A stretch of DNA of 64,000 nucleotides from Anthonomus grandis grandis (taxonomy: Eukaryota > Arthropoda > Insecta > Coleoptera > Curculionidae): contig NC_065553.1 of NCBI RefSeq assembly GCF_022605725.1, positions 1,054,001-1,118,000 of the forward strand. The letters are read 5' to 3'. The notes beneath the pieces are model-generated. The model did not search any database, was not told where the DNA came from, and worked only from the letters and a program-made list of their open reading frames with translations. The first letter of the stretch is position 1; every line of letters starts with the position of its first letter. The position numbers were made by a program, and so were the translations under genes. This document shows positions 34,430 to 45,428 of this stretch, one piece after another.

Positions 34430-35845
34430 ATAATCAGAAAAAGACATAGACAGGACTCCCAATGGTTTCGCTGTTATCTCCAGTGGTGGCCGACATATAC
34501 ATCGAGTGGTTCAAGAAGCATGCTATAAGATTATCTCAATCCAACCTCAAGGTGTGGCCTCTATACAGGGCTTTTCTTTGAAGTCCCCCCCCCCCATTTA
34601 TTTTTTGAACGGGTCAAAAAAAATTTTTGAAACTTGGCATAAGTAAATTGGTCTATAGATACTATTTTTCACTGTAAACTAGGTAGTTGTAAATTCCAAG
34701 ATGGCGGCTGGGCGACATCTTGAGGAAAAATTTTAAATAAAAAGAGGAGTCGTGTGGTACCTCATTTTAAAGGTCTCAATGAGTACTTTATAACTCTGAA
34801 ATATTAGACCCATATCTTAACTCGTTTCAAAATGGCGGCCTAATAAAAAAGTATTTTTTTTTATTTTCACGTTTTACATTTTTATGATTTTTGAATAGGT
34901 AGAAATCAGTGTACGAAAATAAATGCGTCACTATTTTATTTTGACATAAAAACGACAGTTCTAAATGTCAAAATAATCGCGAACATAAGCGCCATCTTGA
35001 ATAAATGCATTAAATAGAAATCTTGTGTTACCTCATTTAAAAGGTTTTATTGAGTACTTTTAATATTTATTACATGGACTCAGTGGACTCCGTTTTGACC
35101 TGTCTAAAAGTAACAGCCAAAAAAATACACTGTTGCAAATTTTTTAACGTTTTTAATAATAATGTACAAATAATTTATAATTTTTGAATTTTGGATTTAA
35201 AAATTGTCCATGTAATAAATATTAAAAGTACTCAATAAAACCTTTTAAATGAGGTAACACAAGATTTCTATTTAATGCATTTATTCAAGATGGCGCTTAT
35301 GTGTTATTTTGACATTTAGAACTGTCGTTTTTATGTCAAAATAAAAAGGTGACGCATTTATTTTCGTACACTGATTTTTACCTATTCAAAAATCATAAAA
35401 ATGTAAAACGTTAAAATAAAAAAAAATACTTTTTTATTAGGCCACCATTTTGAAACGAGTTAAGATATAGGTCTAATATTTCAGGGTTATAAAGTACTCA
35501 TTGAGACCTTTAAAATGAGGTACCACACGACCCCCCTTTCTATTTAAAATTTTTCCTCAAGATGTCGCCCAGCCGCCATATTGGAATTTACGACTACCTA
35601 GTTTACAGTGAAAAATAGTATCTATAGACCAATTTACTTATGCCAAGTTTCAAAAATTTTTTTTGACCCGTTCAAAAAATAAATGGGGGGGGGGACTTCA
35701 AAGAAAAGCACTGTATATCGATAACATATTGATTATTTGGGACAAAAGCGACACAGAGCTAGCAAACTTTTTGGAGCATAATAATAAAATTAGACCAAGC
35801 TTCAAGGTTACGAGAGAGTTGAAAACTGAGTCAGTGCCCAAATAA
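34430..35845 (+). pseudogene. Penelope-like reverse transcriptase, split by a fold-back insertion
   Basis: Left of the insertion, frame 34464-34563 gives LLSPVVADIYIEWF, with SNLKVWPLY just before the break. Right of it, from 35716, come IDNILIIWDKSDTELANFLE, then NKIRPSFKVTRELK, then a stop context. S-P-VVADIxMExFE and (Y)(V/I)D(D)xxxIW are the consecutive RT motifs of Penelope-like elements. Here the second Asp of the catalytic pair is Asn. Removing the insertion together with one TA leaves the codons on both sides in one frame. The GIY-YIG endonuclease and most of the protein are absent. Confidence 0.8.
34566..35713. mobile_element. 1148-bp fold-back element, arms of about 510 bp, TA target site
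   Basis: The left arm is 34566-35079 and the right arm 35206-35713, with a 126-bp loop between them. The arms are near-perfect inverted copies over their whole length, including a run of C after GAAGT at the left and the matching G-run before ACTTC at the right. The ends are CAGGGCTTTTCTTTGAAGT and ACTTCAAAGAAAAGCACTG, and TA flanks both sides (34564-34565 and 35714-35715). No protein is encoded. The end form and TA target are like the 4757-5330 MITE and the 52055-55669 element. It interrupts a Penelope-like RT. Confidence 0.92.
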
Positions 35846-35849
35846 ACAA

Positions 35850-36838
35850 TAATTACGAATCAATTAAACAAATTAAATAAATAAATACCTATTTATTTTT
35901 AAACCTTTTCTGTACAATTTAATCGGGCGAAACCCCATATGGAGGCAGCCTTCAGTATGCCCATATAATAATATTATTCTGCAGACGGTTGGTTCGTGAC
36001 GTAACCCTGGGTTACCTTGAGGTTAAGTCACCGATTATAATAACTCTTAGTAGGCGCTCGCTATATAAGTGATCCATACAAGACTTTTAGGACACGCCTA
36101 CGAGAGCTTAAAACTTGAGTTGTTTTTTTCAATTTTTACTTATTGCGTGTGGTTTTACGAGGAAGAGATTTATGTACTTTCCATATTGTAATAATTACTT
36201 AATAAGTTAGGACTTACCAATAATATTAAGGCTAAACTTAATTGCAGCGGTGCCATTACATCTATGTTAGGAAGGAATTGAGTCAGTCTTACAGTACCCT
36301 GAAATAAGAAGCATCATAATTTTGTACTTGAGACTTATGGTTTGTTTGAGTTTTCAAAATTTGCTGCCCTTTAATAATATCCGAGAAACCGTAACTTTGC
36401 TTAATAAGCGTCATAAGAATACCAATAGTAAATTTTGAAATCCTTTATCAAGAGTAGCATATACTTAATGATGGTTGCTTCAGTAGATGACAAAACAATT
36501 GAAATATCAAAACGTTCTTCTTTTGTTTTTGCGATACTGTTGATGTTCTTTTGTTTTTCGTTGAGTAATCGCATATTTCTTTTTGGGTTAAAAGTCTTAT
36601 GCAATTTGGTAAATTAAAATTTAAAGTTCGCGTGAGGTTACCGGAATATTTGCATGTTGATGTTGTTTCTGAGATTTGACTACATATAATATAGTCAAGA
36701 TATCAACATCCGATTCGTGCAGTAACTTGATAAAAAAGTAGTTCATGTTTTGACAGTTCCTATTATATGGACTTTTTATCAACTTCTTTTAAGTTAAGGC
36801 GTCTTTATGTATATTCCTATTAAAACATCAAATTGGAT
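35850..36838. other. Intervening stretch without supported genes
   Basis: It follows the Penelope remnant and ends at the hAT target duplication. The overlapping antisense ORFs near 36.4-36.6 kb are composition-driven. GTAACCCTGGGTTACCTTGAGGTTA (35999-36024) is a small palindrome. No hammerhead-ribozyme core (CTGANGA with GAAA), which Penelope ends can carry, was found. Confidence 0.4.
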
Positions 36839-37399
36839 CAAGGGCGTCGCCAGCCGGTAAGCTAGGGAGGGGCAGCATGAAAGAACTAAAGACAAAAAAA
36901 CAAAAAAAAAATAAAAACCGAACAAAATATTTACATGAAAATCAATTGAAACATAATTTTCAGAAGTGTGTAGAGCAATAAAACCTCATTAGGTATGCAA
37001 AAGTGGTACCTGGTGATCCACCAATATTTTATGCCACTACCTTAGTTGGGTATTAGTTTCAATGTAAAATTCTTTCTTTTCGTTGATTGCAGGTAGTGCC
37101 ACCCGGTTTTGGGTCAATTTATGAGTTTTGCCCATTGTTACCCACTGATAAACATTGAAAACGGTTCGCCAAAGGCGTGCAACTGGGACTTGTTTTTTAC
37201 CTTATAATTAATGTACTTAAATGCTATTTTATTTTAGAAAGTTACTTTTGTTTAAATGGAATAATATATTTTTTTCACAAATTTATTGAATATAATATGT
37301 AGAGTAAAACAGTTGAAAATGTCACTTTTGGATCTGGCACTTTTTGAACAGTGTATAACAATTTTAAATTATAATAGATTGTAGTCTTCTTCGTCATCT

Positions 37400-38720
37400 G
37401 ACGAACTGTCATCACCTCTTGACATTATAATTAAAGGATCGACTGTCTGATCGATGAGGTTGTCAAGATCCTACATTTTATCCTCTTGCTTAATTACATG
37501 CTGGACTGCTTTTCGCCAATTCTCTGGTGTCGCTTCCGTAATGGCTTGATCAAACAGTAGCTTAACATCTTTCATTTTAAAAGTCGTGTTTTGTCTTGCT
37601 ACAAATCCTTTTACCTGCGCCCATATCAGTTCTATAGGATTTAGTTCGCAATGATATGGCGGTAAGCGCAGTACAGTTATATTATATTTTTCGGCTATCT
37701 TCCACGGCGTATTTCATGAAACGAGTTTTGTGTAAGTTTGCTATTGCCAGCAGTTCTTTTTTTATCAAATTTGCTTCAAACGCAATACCTTTTGCAATCA
37801 GCCAATCGATAATTTCTTGCTTTCTCCAACTTGAAGTTGGCGTCTTCTCTATTCGCCGTGAATGATAGCTTGCGTTATCCATAACCACCACCGAATTAGC
37901 CGGAAGAAATTTTATCATTTCACCAAAATAGTCCTCGAAAACGTCTGAGTTCATGTCTTCATGGTAATCTCCTGTGCGAGTCGACTCAAAGGTTAGCAGA
38001 CCTTCTTTTAAAAATCCCTCTTCGCTTCCAATATGTGTGATTATTAAGTCTTTTTCCTTTTCCCGAAGGTACTTTAATACCCGTAGACAGGCCTTCTATG
38101 AAAGCTTGGCGAGCACTGGTTATATTTTTGTCTTGCCACATTTTTTAAACTATATAACCTTCGTTAATCCACGTCTCATCAAGATAAAAAACTTTCTTTT
38201 GCTCCCTGCGGTACTGCTTGATACTTCTCAAGTATTGTCGTCTCCAACAAACAATTTCGTCGCTTTCCAGTAAAAGTGCTTTGCGGTTATGCTTTTCCCA
38301 GGCAAAATCCATATTTTTTAAAGTTTTCCATAAAAGTTTTCTACTTATCAACGGAATACTGTCATCTCGGCCAAGCTCCATTAAAATTTTGTCTAGGGTG
38401 GGTATTTCCTTTTTAAAATAAAAAGAGTGAACTTTTCTTCGAATTATACATTTAGCATTTTCATCAAGGACTTTTGTAGGTCGTCCTGGCTTTTGCTTGG
38501 GAGATTCCACTTGACCTGCTACTTTTCTTTCCCGCAACAATTTGAAAATGGTGGACTTTCCAATTCCACTCATTCGAGAACATTTTTCAACAATTTCTTG
38601 CACAGTAAAACTAGGGTAATCGTGTTTTATGCAATCATGTACATTTAAAATAATAACTTTTTCACTCAGCGATAGTGGAGAATTTTTAGTACATCTTTTC
38701 GTTGGACTGAATACCTCCAT
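37400..38720 (-). pseudogene. IS630/Tc1/mariner-superfamily transposase with very long D-to-E spacing, nested in hAT
   Basis: From 38720 the frame starts MEVFSPTKRC. It has a helix-turn-helix (LSEKVIILNVHDCIKHDYPS, then GIGKSTIFKLLRE) and KPGRPTKV. The first catalytic Asp is in KVFYLDETWINEG, and a stop follows. From 37954 a second frame gives SVVVMDNASYHSRRIEKTPT (second Asp). After one shift in an A-run near 37692 comes PPYHCELNPIELIWAQVKGF (third residue, Glu) and an acidic C-terminus SSSDDEEDYN. About 81 residues lie between the second Asp and the Glu, against 34 in Tc1. This recalls the DD82E ('Sailor') group. The inverted ends were not found. Confidence 0.75.
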
Positions 38721-39027
38721 TTTTTAAATATTGGGATAATAATATTGTGATTACACTACAGCGTAGCAGTGACTACTAACGTTTAAAATATGATTTAAAA
38801 GTATTTATAGTCTGTATATATTACCTGACCCCATTTTTACATGTTACAAAGCGTTAAAAGATAGGTACCTATACAAAAGGATTAAAAGTATTTATTTAGT
38901 ATTTAATCTCTTTCAAAATAAAGGCATTTAATCCGTGAAAATTAAATTCATAAATATTATAAGTACCTGCGCCTATGAACTACCACGAAATGTAGCCAAA
39001 CAGAACGGAATTCCCCAGTTTATTGCT

Positions 39028-41010
39028 CTATACACTTCTGAAATAGAGTATAGGGTTCTTAGCGAATTCGTTAGTCACATTGTTAACGAAATCGTCCAAG
39101 TTTTTAAAAATGTGTTGCCCGTGTACACTCATCATAGCGAGGCCATTGAGTCGAGTTTCAGACATGGTGCTCCTCGACCAGGTTTTGATTCTCCTAAGGC
39201 TACTAAATGACCTTTTAACTGTACAAGTCGTACAAGGTAATGCAACAAGGATCTGTAAAGCCTTTTTAATTTCAGGAAAGAAATCATCATCAGTTTCCTT
39301 GAGGATGTCCACAACACTCATTTTGACCGATTCTGGTTTTTCCTCCCATATTTTTTTCCAAAGCTCGATCTCATTTTGGATATTTGTAACACCGTAAAAA
39401 TTTTTAAATTCCTCGCAAGCCTCTTCAAGTTCTTCCAAAGAAATGTTTTTCATTTGCGCAGGATGTAGTTTTGACAAAGTAAATGATGGTCTATTTTCTT
39501 CAGAAAACCTTATTTCTAGGGAATTTATAATTGAGTCCAAATAAGGAATTGGTATGGACCTGTGCCAAAATTCTGAGGGGCTTTTTGATGGGTGGTTGCT
39601 ACGGTGTTGTACGCGTTGTCTTTCAGCAGTACGCGGTATTGATTTCATATCCAATCCATTTTTTTCCGCAATAACAAGCATCTTTGAATATTTCTTCTGT
39701 TATTTTTTCGGGATTTTCACGGTGGTTTTTGATCAGTTTTAAAATACGACCAATATGCTGTGATGCCTGAACTGCATCCAAGGAGACTGATTGGAGCACG
39801 TTTACTGTTGGTTCTAAAAGAGCGGATTGTTTGGTTATCAATCCAAGGCTAAAAATAAACGAAACTTTGGAAGCTGCAGCATGGAACTGATATGCATGTT
39901 TCCTTGTCGTAATATTGCCATCTCGAGACAGGGTTTCTAGTGCCTCCATTATATCACAAAAGTTCTCTTTAAAAACTCTGATGCTCTTGTATTTCTCGCT
40001 CCACCTTGTTTCGCACAGCTTGGGAATATTGGGTATTAATTTTCTTCTTAGAACCGATTCACGAAAAAATGTAATTATATCTTTGATGGCCCCAACTGTA
40101 TTTCGGATCTCCGGCAGAGCATTCAGATCATTGATTACCAGGTTGAGTTTATGTGACGAGCAATGAAAAAATAGTGCTTTCTTGTATTTTTTACGCAAAA
40201 TAGCCTGAACGCCACCTTCTTTTCCAGACATCGTGGAACAACCATCGAATCCCAAACCAACGCATTTATCTGGATCGAGATCCTCTTTCGTCAGGAATTC
40301 GTTTATTGCCGTGGCAATCGATTTAGCATCCAAGACTGTAAGCTCAGTAAATCCGAGAAATACTTCTTCAGTGTTGCTGGTTTCCTCATCAAAATATCTT
40401 ATGCCAACTGAGAGTTGTTCCTTTCCAGAGATATCCGCTGTTTCGTCTGCTAAAATGCTTGCGATATCTTCACATTTTTGATGCAATCGGCCTTAATAAC
40501 ATCTCCACAAATACTGATAATCTCATTCTGGATGTCAACCGATCGATAACTTGCATTTTTCTTTCCATGCTCAAGATGGTTTTTTAAAATAGTGTCTCCT
40601 GCGTCAATTCGCGTCTTATACAGCCCTTCCAGAATTCCATCACCATAGCTTGCCCCCCTTAATGCTAGGTCGTGGGATCCGCAAAACGCAATGCAGGAAA
40701 TAATCGATCTTATAATTTTCCTGTATTTTTCAAGACTTTCCTGAGAGTATTTGTTAATTTGCACATCTACTGGCACATTATCAAGAAAAGATTTAGCTGC
40801 TTCCAATGCCGTCTTATGAAAGTGAGTATCTGCGTGTTTTCTGCAGTATTCATGAACATCTTTGAACTTACAAAACGGCCTTATAATGAACGAACCTAAA
40901 ACACCTCTAACGGAGCTCAGATTGGGTGGAAATATTGTACAGAATTTACAGAAGGCTCCTTTTTGTTGGCGGGAGTATGCTAACCAGGATTCGCTTTTCG
41001 CTTTTCACAT
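39028..41010 (-). pseudogene. hAT transposase, ZMYM1-like (TTF zinc finger, DUF4371, dimerisation region)
   Basis: Reading left from about 41005: SWLAYSRQQKGAFCKFC and HEYCRKHADTHFHKTALEAA form a TTF-type zinc finger. Next come INKYSQESLEKYRKIIRS and SCIAFCGSHDLALRG (DUF4371). Then ILADETADISGKEQLSVGI and KCVGLGFDGCSTMSGKEGGV (catalytic Asp region), LFFHCSSHKLNLVINDL and ETRWSEKYKSI. The end holds the hAT dimerisation motif (VKRSFSSLRRIKTWSRSTMS, then RLNGLAMMSVH) and a stop at 39028. Only two frame breaks exist, both in A-runs (about 40477 and 39665). A TGA precedes the first motif and no ATG is seen, so the N-terminus is missing or encoded by an unseen exon. Confidence 0.88.
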
Positions 41011-41254
41011 GCGAGTGCTTCGAGCCCCCGAAATGTAAATATGTATAGGTATAGTAAAGCCTTATCTTAGATTGAAGTTACCTAATAGCCTAATTATTAA
41101 GTGAAATTAGAAATTAATAAGTGATAAGTTACGAAATATACGTTTTCAAAAGTAAAGTTTCAATTAGCCGGATGACTGGTTTAGCGTTAACCTCTAGGCC
41201 TCTAGGGGAGGGCAGCTGCCCCCCCTTGCCCCTCTCTGGCGACGCCCTTGATTT

Positions 41255-42510
41255 GGATGTGAATTTGTATGTCACTTTAAGGTCTTCGCGACGTCACTAG
41301 AATTTATTATATTAAACCAAAAAAGGACAACAAATAACGTATTGGAAGGCTGCCTGGGATGTAAGCTAAAAACCTTCAAAGTAAAGTCCGGTTTATAAAA
41401 AAATTACAAATATCACGTCCGATCAACTGACGACCTTGCATAAAAAAATCAGGTTTATTTTACTGGGCAGTGAAATTTTAAAAAATAGGGTGCAATAGAA
41501 GCATGGTTTCTCTCGCCCTTACCTTCATAGTTAAATAAATAATCCTTAAAAAAATATATTCCCTTAAAAGTGCCAAACGCACAATTAAAACCAAATTATA
41601 TCACAGCAAAAGTAGACGCACTAATTCGCACTCACCGATTGAACACGCGTATTTACCCCGAAACGCACGAACTATAAGACTTTTGTCTCATTATTCCCGT
41701 GACGTCAATAATATTGACAAAAGTTAATCCCGATTAATTATTATTAGAAAAAAAAATGGAAAAAAATCGAAAGGCAACGCCGCCGCACTACGCCACAGTC
41801 GACTCGCTTTTCGTTCGTTTTTACTTCGACTGTCTGCTCGCTGGTGTTGGGGTCGATTATGGGGCCCCAGGAAGGTTGAAAGCAAGAGCTGCGCGACCAT
41901 CGGGTTCTTGAAGGCGGGACATTGTTGTCATACCCGATCAAATTCCTTAAGTCAACTAAAGTATTCAATGAGATCTCTCAAAAATGTCTTAAAAATTTGA
42001 AAAAAGATTATACAAGTAGGTATCAAAGACGTCAAAAAGACAACACTTAGACGACCTAAAATAACTTGAGGGAATCGTCCTCAGTATAAATAAAATTCGA
42101 ATGATTATATGAAAGAAAAAGGAATTTTTGTGGCAATAGTGCCTCGCGTGGGAGTTTTGCCATAACTTTTGGTACGGCGCGGATTTGAAAATAAAATAAA
42201 ATGCAAATCAGTATAGTAGTGTAGGTGTCTCAAATTCCATTGTGCAATCATTTTATATTGTTTCGATTTTGATGATAAATTATGCGTCGTTTATCCAGGG
42301 TTATTCACGACATACGACACGAAATCTTTTGACTAAACTACGGGGTAAGAAAAGATTTAAAAAATTGGAAATTTCAGAAACGTTCCAGAAGTCAAAAATT
42401 ATTTTTACTGATATACAGGGTGTTTCAAAGTGCAGGAACATATGGGTGCTTTTCAGAATTCACCGGTAGATACACCAGGTTACACCGGCAGTACCCGAGG
42501 CGTTTCAGAA
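41255..42510. other. Intergenic stretch with a GC-rich island and a CRE-like site
   Basis: No supported gene. At 41.63-41.93 kb GC rises strongly (GGCAACGCCGCCGCACTACG, GGGGTCGATTATGGGGCCCC). The palindrome TGACGTCA, a CRE/ATF site, lies at 41700-41707. On the minus strand TCAATCG|GTGAGTGC near 41636 is donor-like. The island could be a promoter and first exon of a minus-strand gene. From 42.4 kb solo ATATACAGGGTGT ends begin. Confidence 0.35.
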
Positions 42511-42975
42511 TTAACCCGGTACAAAAAAACCCTACGTTTCAAAATTAAGCGCCGAAATCAGCTAGTTGCGACCGACGCACACAGGCGAATTTCAGCAAAT
42601 TCCTGGCCAAAATGTATTATGAGATTTTTTGGGGCGAAAATAGCTTTAAAATGTTTATAACCTCGACAAAAAATAAAAAATTTATTAAACAGATGAATTT
42701 TGTTAAAATATACAGGGTGTACCAAAAAACTGTTCGCTTAATAACCATAAAACTATAAACGCAAAAAACATTAATTTTAAGTAATTATAACTAATTCCAG
42801 AGATTTTGGTATCTTATTTAAATACCCAAAATTTTACAATATTATACAGAGTGTCTCTAAAAATTAAAAATAAATTAAAAAATTATTGATTTTTTTAATT
42901 TAAGGAAAAATTATACAAATATTTGGGTTCTAGTATTTCTTGTAATTTCACCTTTTTTTTTAATATACAGGGTTT
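42415..42975. repeat. Cluster of solo ATACAGGGTGT-type transposon ends
   Basis: TATACAGGGTGTTTC (42414), TATACAGGGTGTACC (42709), TATACAGAGTGTCTC (42844) and TATACAGGGTTTAAT (42963) are all on the plus strand within 560 bp. They are the terminal motif of the TA-flanked fold-back families found intact elsewhere in the window. None of the four has a facing partner here, so they look like broken or nested ends. Confidence 0.6.
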
Positions 42976-43408
42976 AATACAAAAACAATATATACATACT
43001 TATAATACAATAAAAGTCTCAAAAGTACACTCAAGAATACATTCAGTCACTGTCACTTTCTGAATCTGTTTTTTCTTCATTTCTTTCTTCTTCTACTACC
43101 TTAATCGGCAAGTGGGGCTCTTAAAAAAATATAATTACCTCCTGGGGAAACATCGTGAGTTTCTTTGTTTCGTTTTTTCTAAAACTGCTAATGTACGGAT
43201 CAGATAAAATTAGTAAATTATGGAAAACGTCTTCCATGTTTTCGACTTTTAAAAAACCTTATCCAGGCATGAAGTGACGACAATCCGAAACGCAATTTAG
43301 ATTTGTGAATATCTTTAGTTGAAGCGAGATCAATGTTATTAAAATTCTTAGAGGATAAACCAACATAAATAACATTTTTGCGAGGAAGAATTTTCACTTA
43401 CTGAATTA

Positions 43409-44203
43409 TTATATTATTATAACTACTTTATCATCACTGTCTGGATCTCCTGATATTAGCTGAATGGGCACCAACCATGAAAGAAAAATACTTGCATCGG
43501 ATACCGAAGGATCGGTAAATCTTTGCTTGTATTCACTTAGACCTGAGCTTCCATCACAACCCCATTTTGAAATGAAACAAAGATTATCTAAATGGTTGCA
43601 TGCTTGCAACACTTCTTTTCACTCAAACGAATGATTTTGTGGTCAAGCAAATTCTGCAACGGAACTTCAGCCAAACTTTCAGTAATATTTAAATCCGAAG
43701 GATAACACCGCTTTATTGCTTGGGTTACTGCTTCATAATTTGGGTAGATATTAGCACTATGCTCTTTTGACGAGTTTCTAATTGTATTATACTGAAACCT
43801 AGTTAATTTTGCTTCAACCACAAGTGACAATGCCTCGTCAGAAGAAAGCGGAATAGGTTTTTCTTTAGAATAATAGGCTTTCTTTCTTATATTTTTTAGC
43901 ACGAGCCGGTGTTTAAAAAACCACTTCTTTAATGACGTTTGAGACATCCAATTATCCTTTTGCTCGATGTTGCATTGGAGCAGCAAAACTCAACTCTTGT
44001 GCCGTAAAGGTGCTTCGTAAAGTTTCGGTCTTTCTTCTTTTTGAGCGGTCACTTGAGGCTGCAAAGTCAACGTTTTTTCTTCCACTAGTACTAGGTGTCG
44101 CTGCTGTCGATATTTCTGCCTTGGAAGAAAAATTGATGCTTCCTGTTAGCCAGTTTTCATTTTGTTTCTCAAATCTGGACATATATCGAAGGAAAATGCG
44201 CAC
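43409..44203 (-). pseudogene. Transib/RAG1-like transposase fragment, N-terminal to first catalytic block
   Basis: Frame 44203-43952 has TFTAQELSFAAPMQHRAKG. Frame 43986-43588 has WMSQTSLKKWFFKHRLVLKN, TRFQYNTIRNSSKEHSANIY, YEAVTQAIKRCYPSD and LAEVPLQNLLDHKIIRL. Frame 43612-43409 has CFISKWGCDGSSGLSEYKQR, SDASIFLSWLVPIQL and a stop. From memory, insect proteins with (K)WGxDGSSGxSxYKQ...SD.S.F...LVP..L belong to the Transib superfamily, the relatives of vertebrate RAG1; the Asp of GCDG would be the first catalytic residue. The C-terminal half with the remaining acidic residues is absent. Two frame breaks occur. The superfamily call needs a profile search. Confidence 0.55.
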
Positions 44204-44234
44204 TTTTCCTATTTTACTTTATAGACTTTGATAA

Positions 44235-45220
44235 AATTATCTATCGTGTCTACATCCTCTGCTGATAATGACTCGCATCCAATTACCATTTTCACTTGCT
44301 GACGTAAAGAGTCATATCTTATCTTAATATCGCGCGAGGGACCACTTTGAATGAAGTCAACCAGTTGCCTCCTTGTTAAAGATTTAACTTTTGTCTGAGA
44401 CCCTGCAACGAAAAAAAATTGATAAGTAAAAAAATATTGTTTTTTTATTTATTCTATTTGCTTTTGCCATGTTTCATTGCTTTTGCAATGTTTTAAAATT
44501 ATTTTTTCATTTTTTTGTGACACTGTATAGAATATACCTGAAAAAATTATTCCTAACAAATCCCTAATTATTCCCAATTGTTTTTGTAAGTGTCCTTGTC
44601 CTCTATCTTACACAAAAATTAGAAATATTTATTAACAAAAGAATAGTGTAAAAAATAGCACACCCGACAATATGTGGTTTTATTAATTTTTAAGTGTCAT
44701 AAAATATAAAAAAATTATTTTTTCACAAAGGGGCAAAAAGTGGCAAATGTTTGTTAACTGGGCAAGAATCTACACACTTTGATCTATAATAATCTACCAT
44801 TGTTTTTAGGTGCGAAGACATTCCGTCCTACTTTTTCTCTTAGTGAAATAAATATTTATATTTATTTAGTAGTTTTTTGGGGTGCACCTGGTATATTAAC
44901 GTATATCTAATTTCTCTAATGATTTATAACCATGTTTACAAGAATAAAATTATCTACTTACCACTAGTAGTTGCCTCCATATTTCACTAAAAAAATTTAA
45001 CACTTCAATTGTCTGTAAATAGGGCACAAAGATACTGGAATTTTAAATAGCACTTTATAAAAATACCAACTGCTCCCAACAAACGTTAAATTCAAACTAA
45101 TTTTCCCAGGTATTTGTCAAAACTACCTGCACTAAAATGGGTATTAGGACTTTTGACATTCCTTAAAAGTTGATTAGTGACAAAATTTCCAAGAAAAACC
45201 CAACTTGGTATTTTTGTATT
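44235..45220. other. Interior of the TTAA element without recognised coding text
   Basis: A short minus-strand continuation near 44.25-44.4 kb (LSADVDTIDNFIKVYK-like residues) may be the start of the Transib-like protein. An acceptor/donor-like pair is possible (CCTGCAACG, 44401). The rest is AT-rich with no domain. Confidence 0.35.
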
Positions 45221-45255
45221 TTGGCCAGGATTTTCCTAGAATTCGCCTGTGTGCG

Positions 45256-45428
45256 ACGAGACATCTGATTAACGATTAACCGGGATTTAAAAGTGGAATC
45301 TCGGTCAAATAGATGTTTCCTAAGATTCCTAGCCTAATTTTGTATTTTTTGCGGTTTAGTTTTTGTAAATTTACTGCTGCTCATTTAAATCCTCCACCTT
45401 TAAATCCCGGTTAATCCGATGTCTCGTT
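45256..45428. mobile_element. 173-bp palindromic mini-element nested in the TTAA element's right arm
   Basis: Left ACGAGACATCTGATTAACG and AACCGGGATTTAAAAGTGG are mirrored by CCACCTTTAAATCCCGGTT and AATCCGATGTCTCGTT. It interrupts the right inverted repeat between GCCTGTGTGCG and GGTCGCAACC, while the left arm keeps those two blocks nearly adjacent. It is therefore a later, very small insertion. No coding capacity. Confidence 0.75.

Larger units (their letters stand above)
36839..41250. mobile_element. 4.4-kb hAT transposon with 15-bp inverted ends and 8-bp target duplication
   Basis: The left end CAAGGGCGTCGCCAG and the right end CTGGCGACGCCCTTG are perfect inverted copies. They are followed inward by GGGGCAGC-type and GGCAGCTGCC-type subterminal text. 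AATTGGAT (36831-36838) and ATTTGGAT (41251-41258) flank it, 7 of 8 bases equal, as expected for a hAT 8-bp duplication. The transposase is on the minus strand at 39028-41010. A second transposon with its own transposase lies at about 37.35-38.75 kb between the hAT coding region and the left end. Confidence 0.9.

Noticed and set aside
35663..35714. Start of a plus-strand ORF through the G-run
   Set aside because: The first part is the end of the fold-back arm; only the part after 35715 is Penelope-like coding sequence.
35999..36024. Possible hammerhead ribozyme or LTR-like end of the Penelope element
   Set aside because: Only a short GTAACC/GGTTAC palindrome is there; the conserved ribozyme core was not found.
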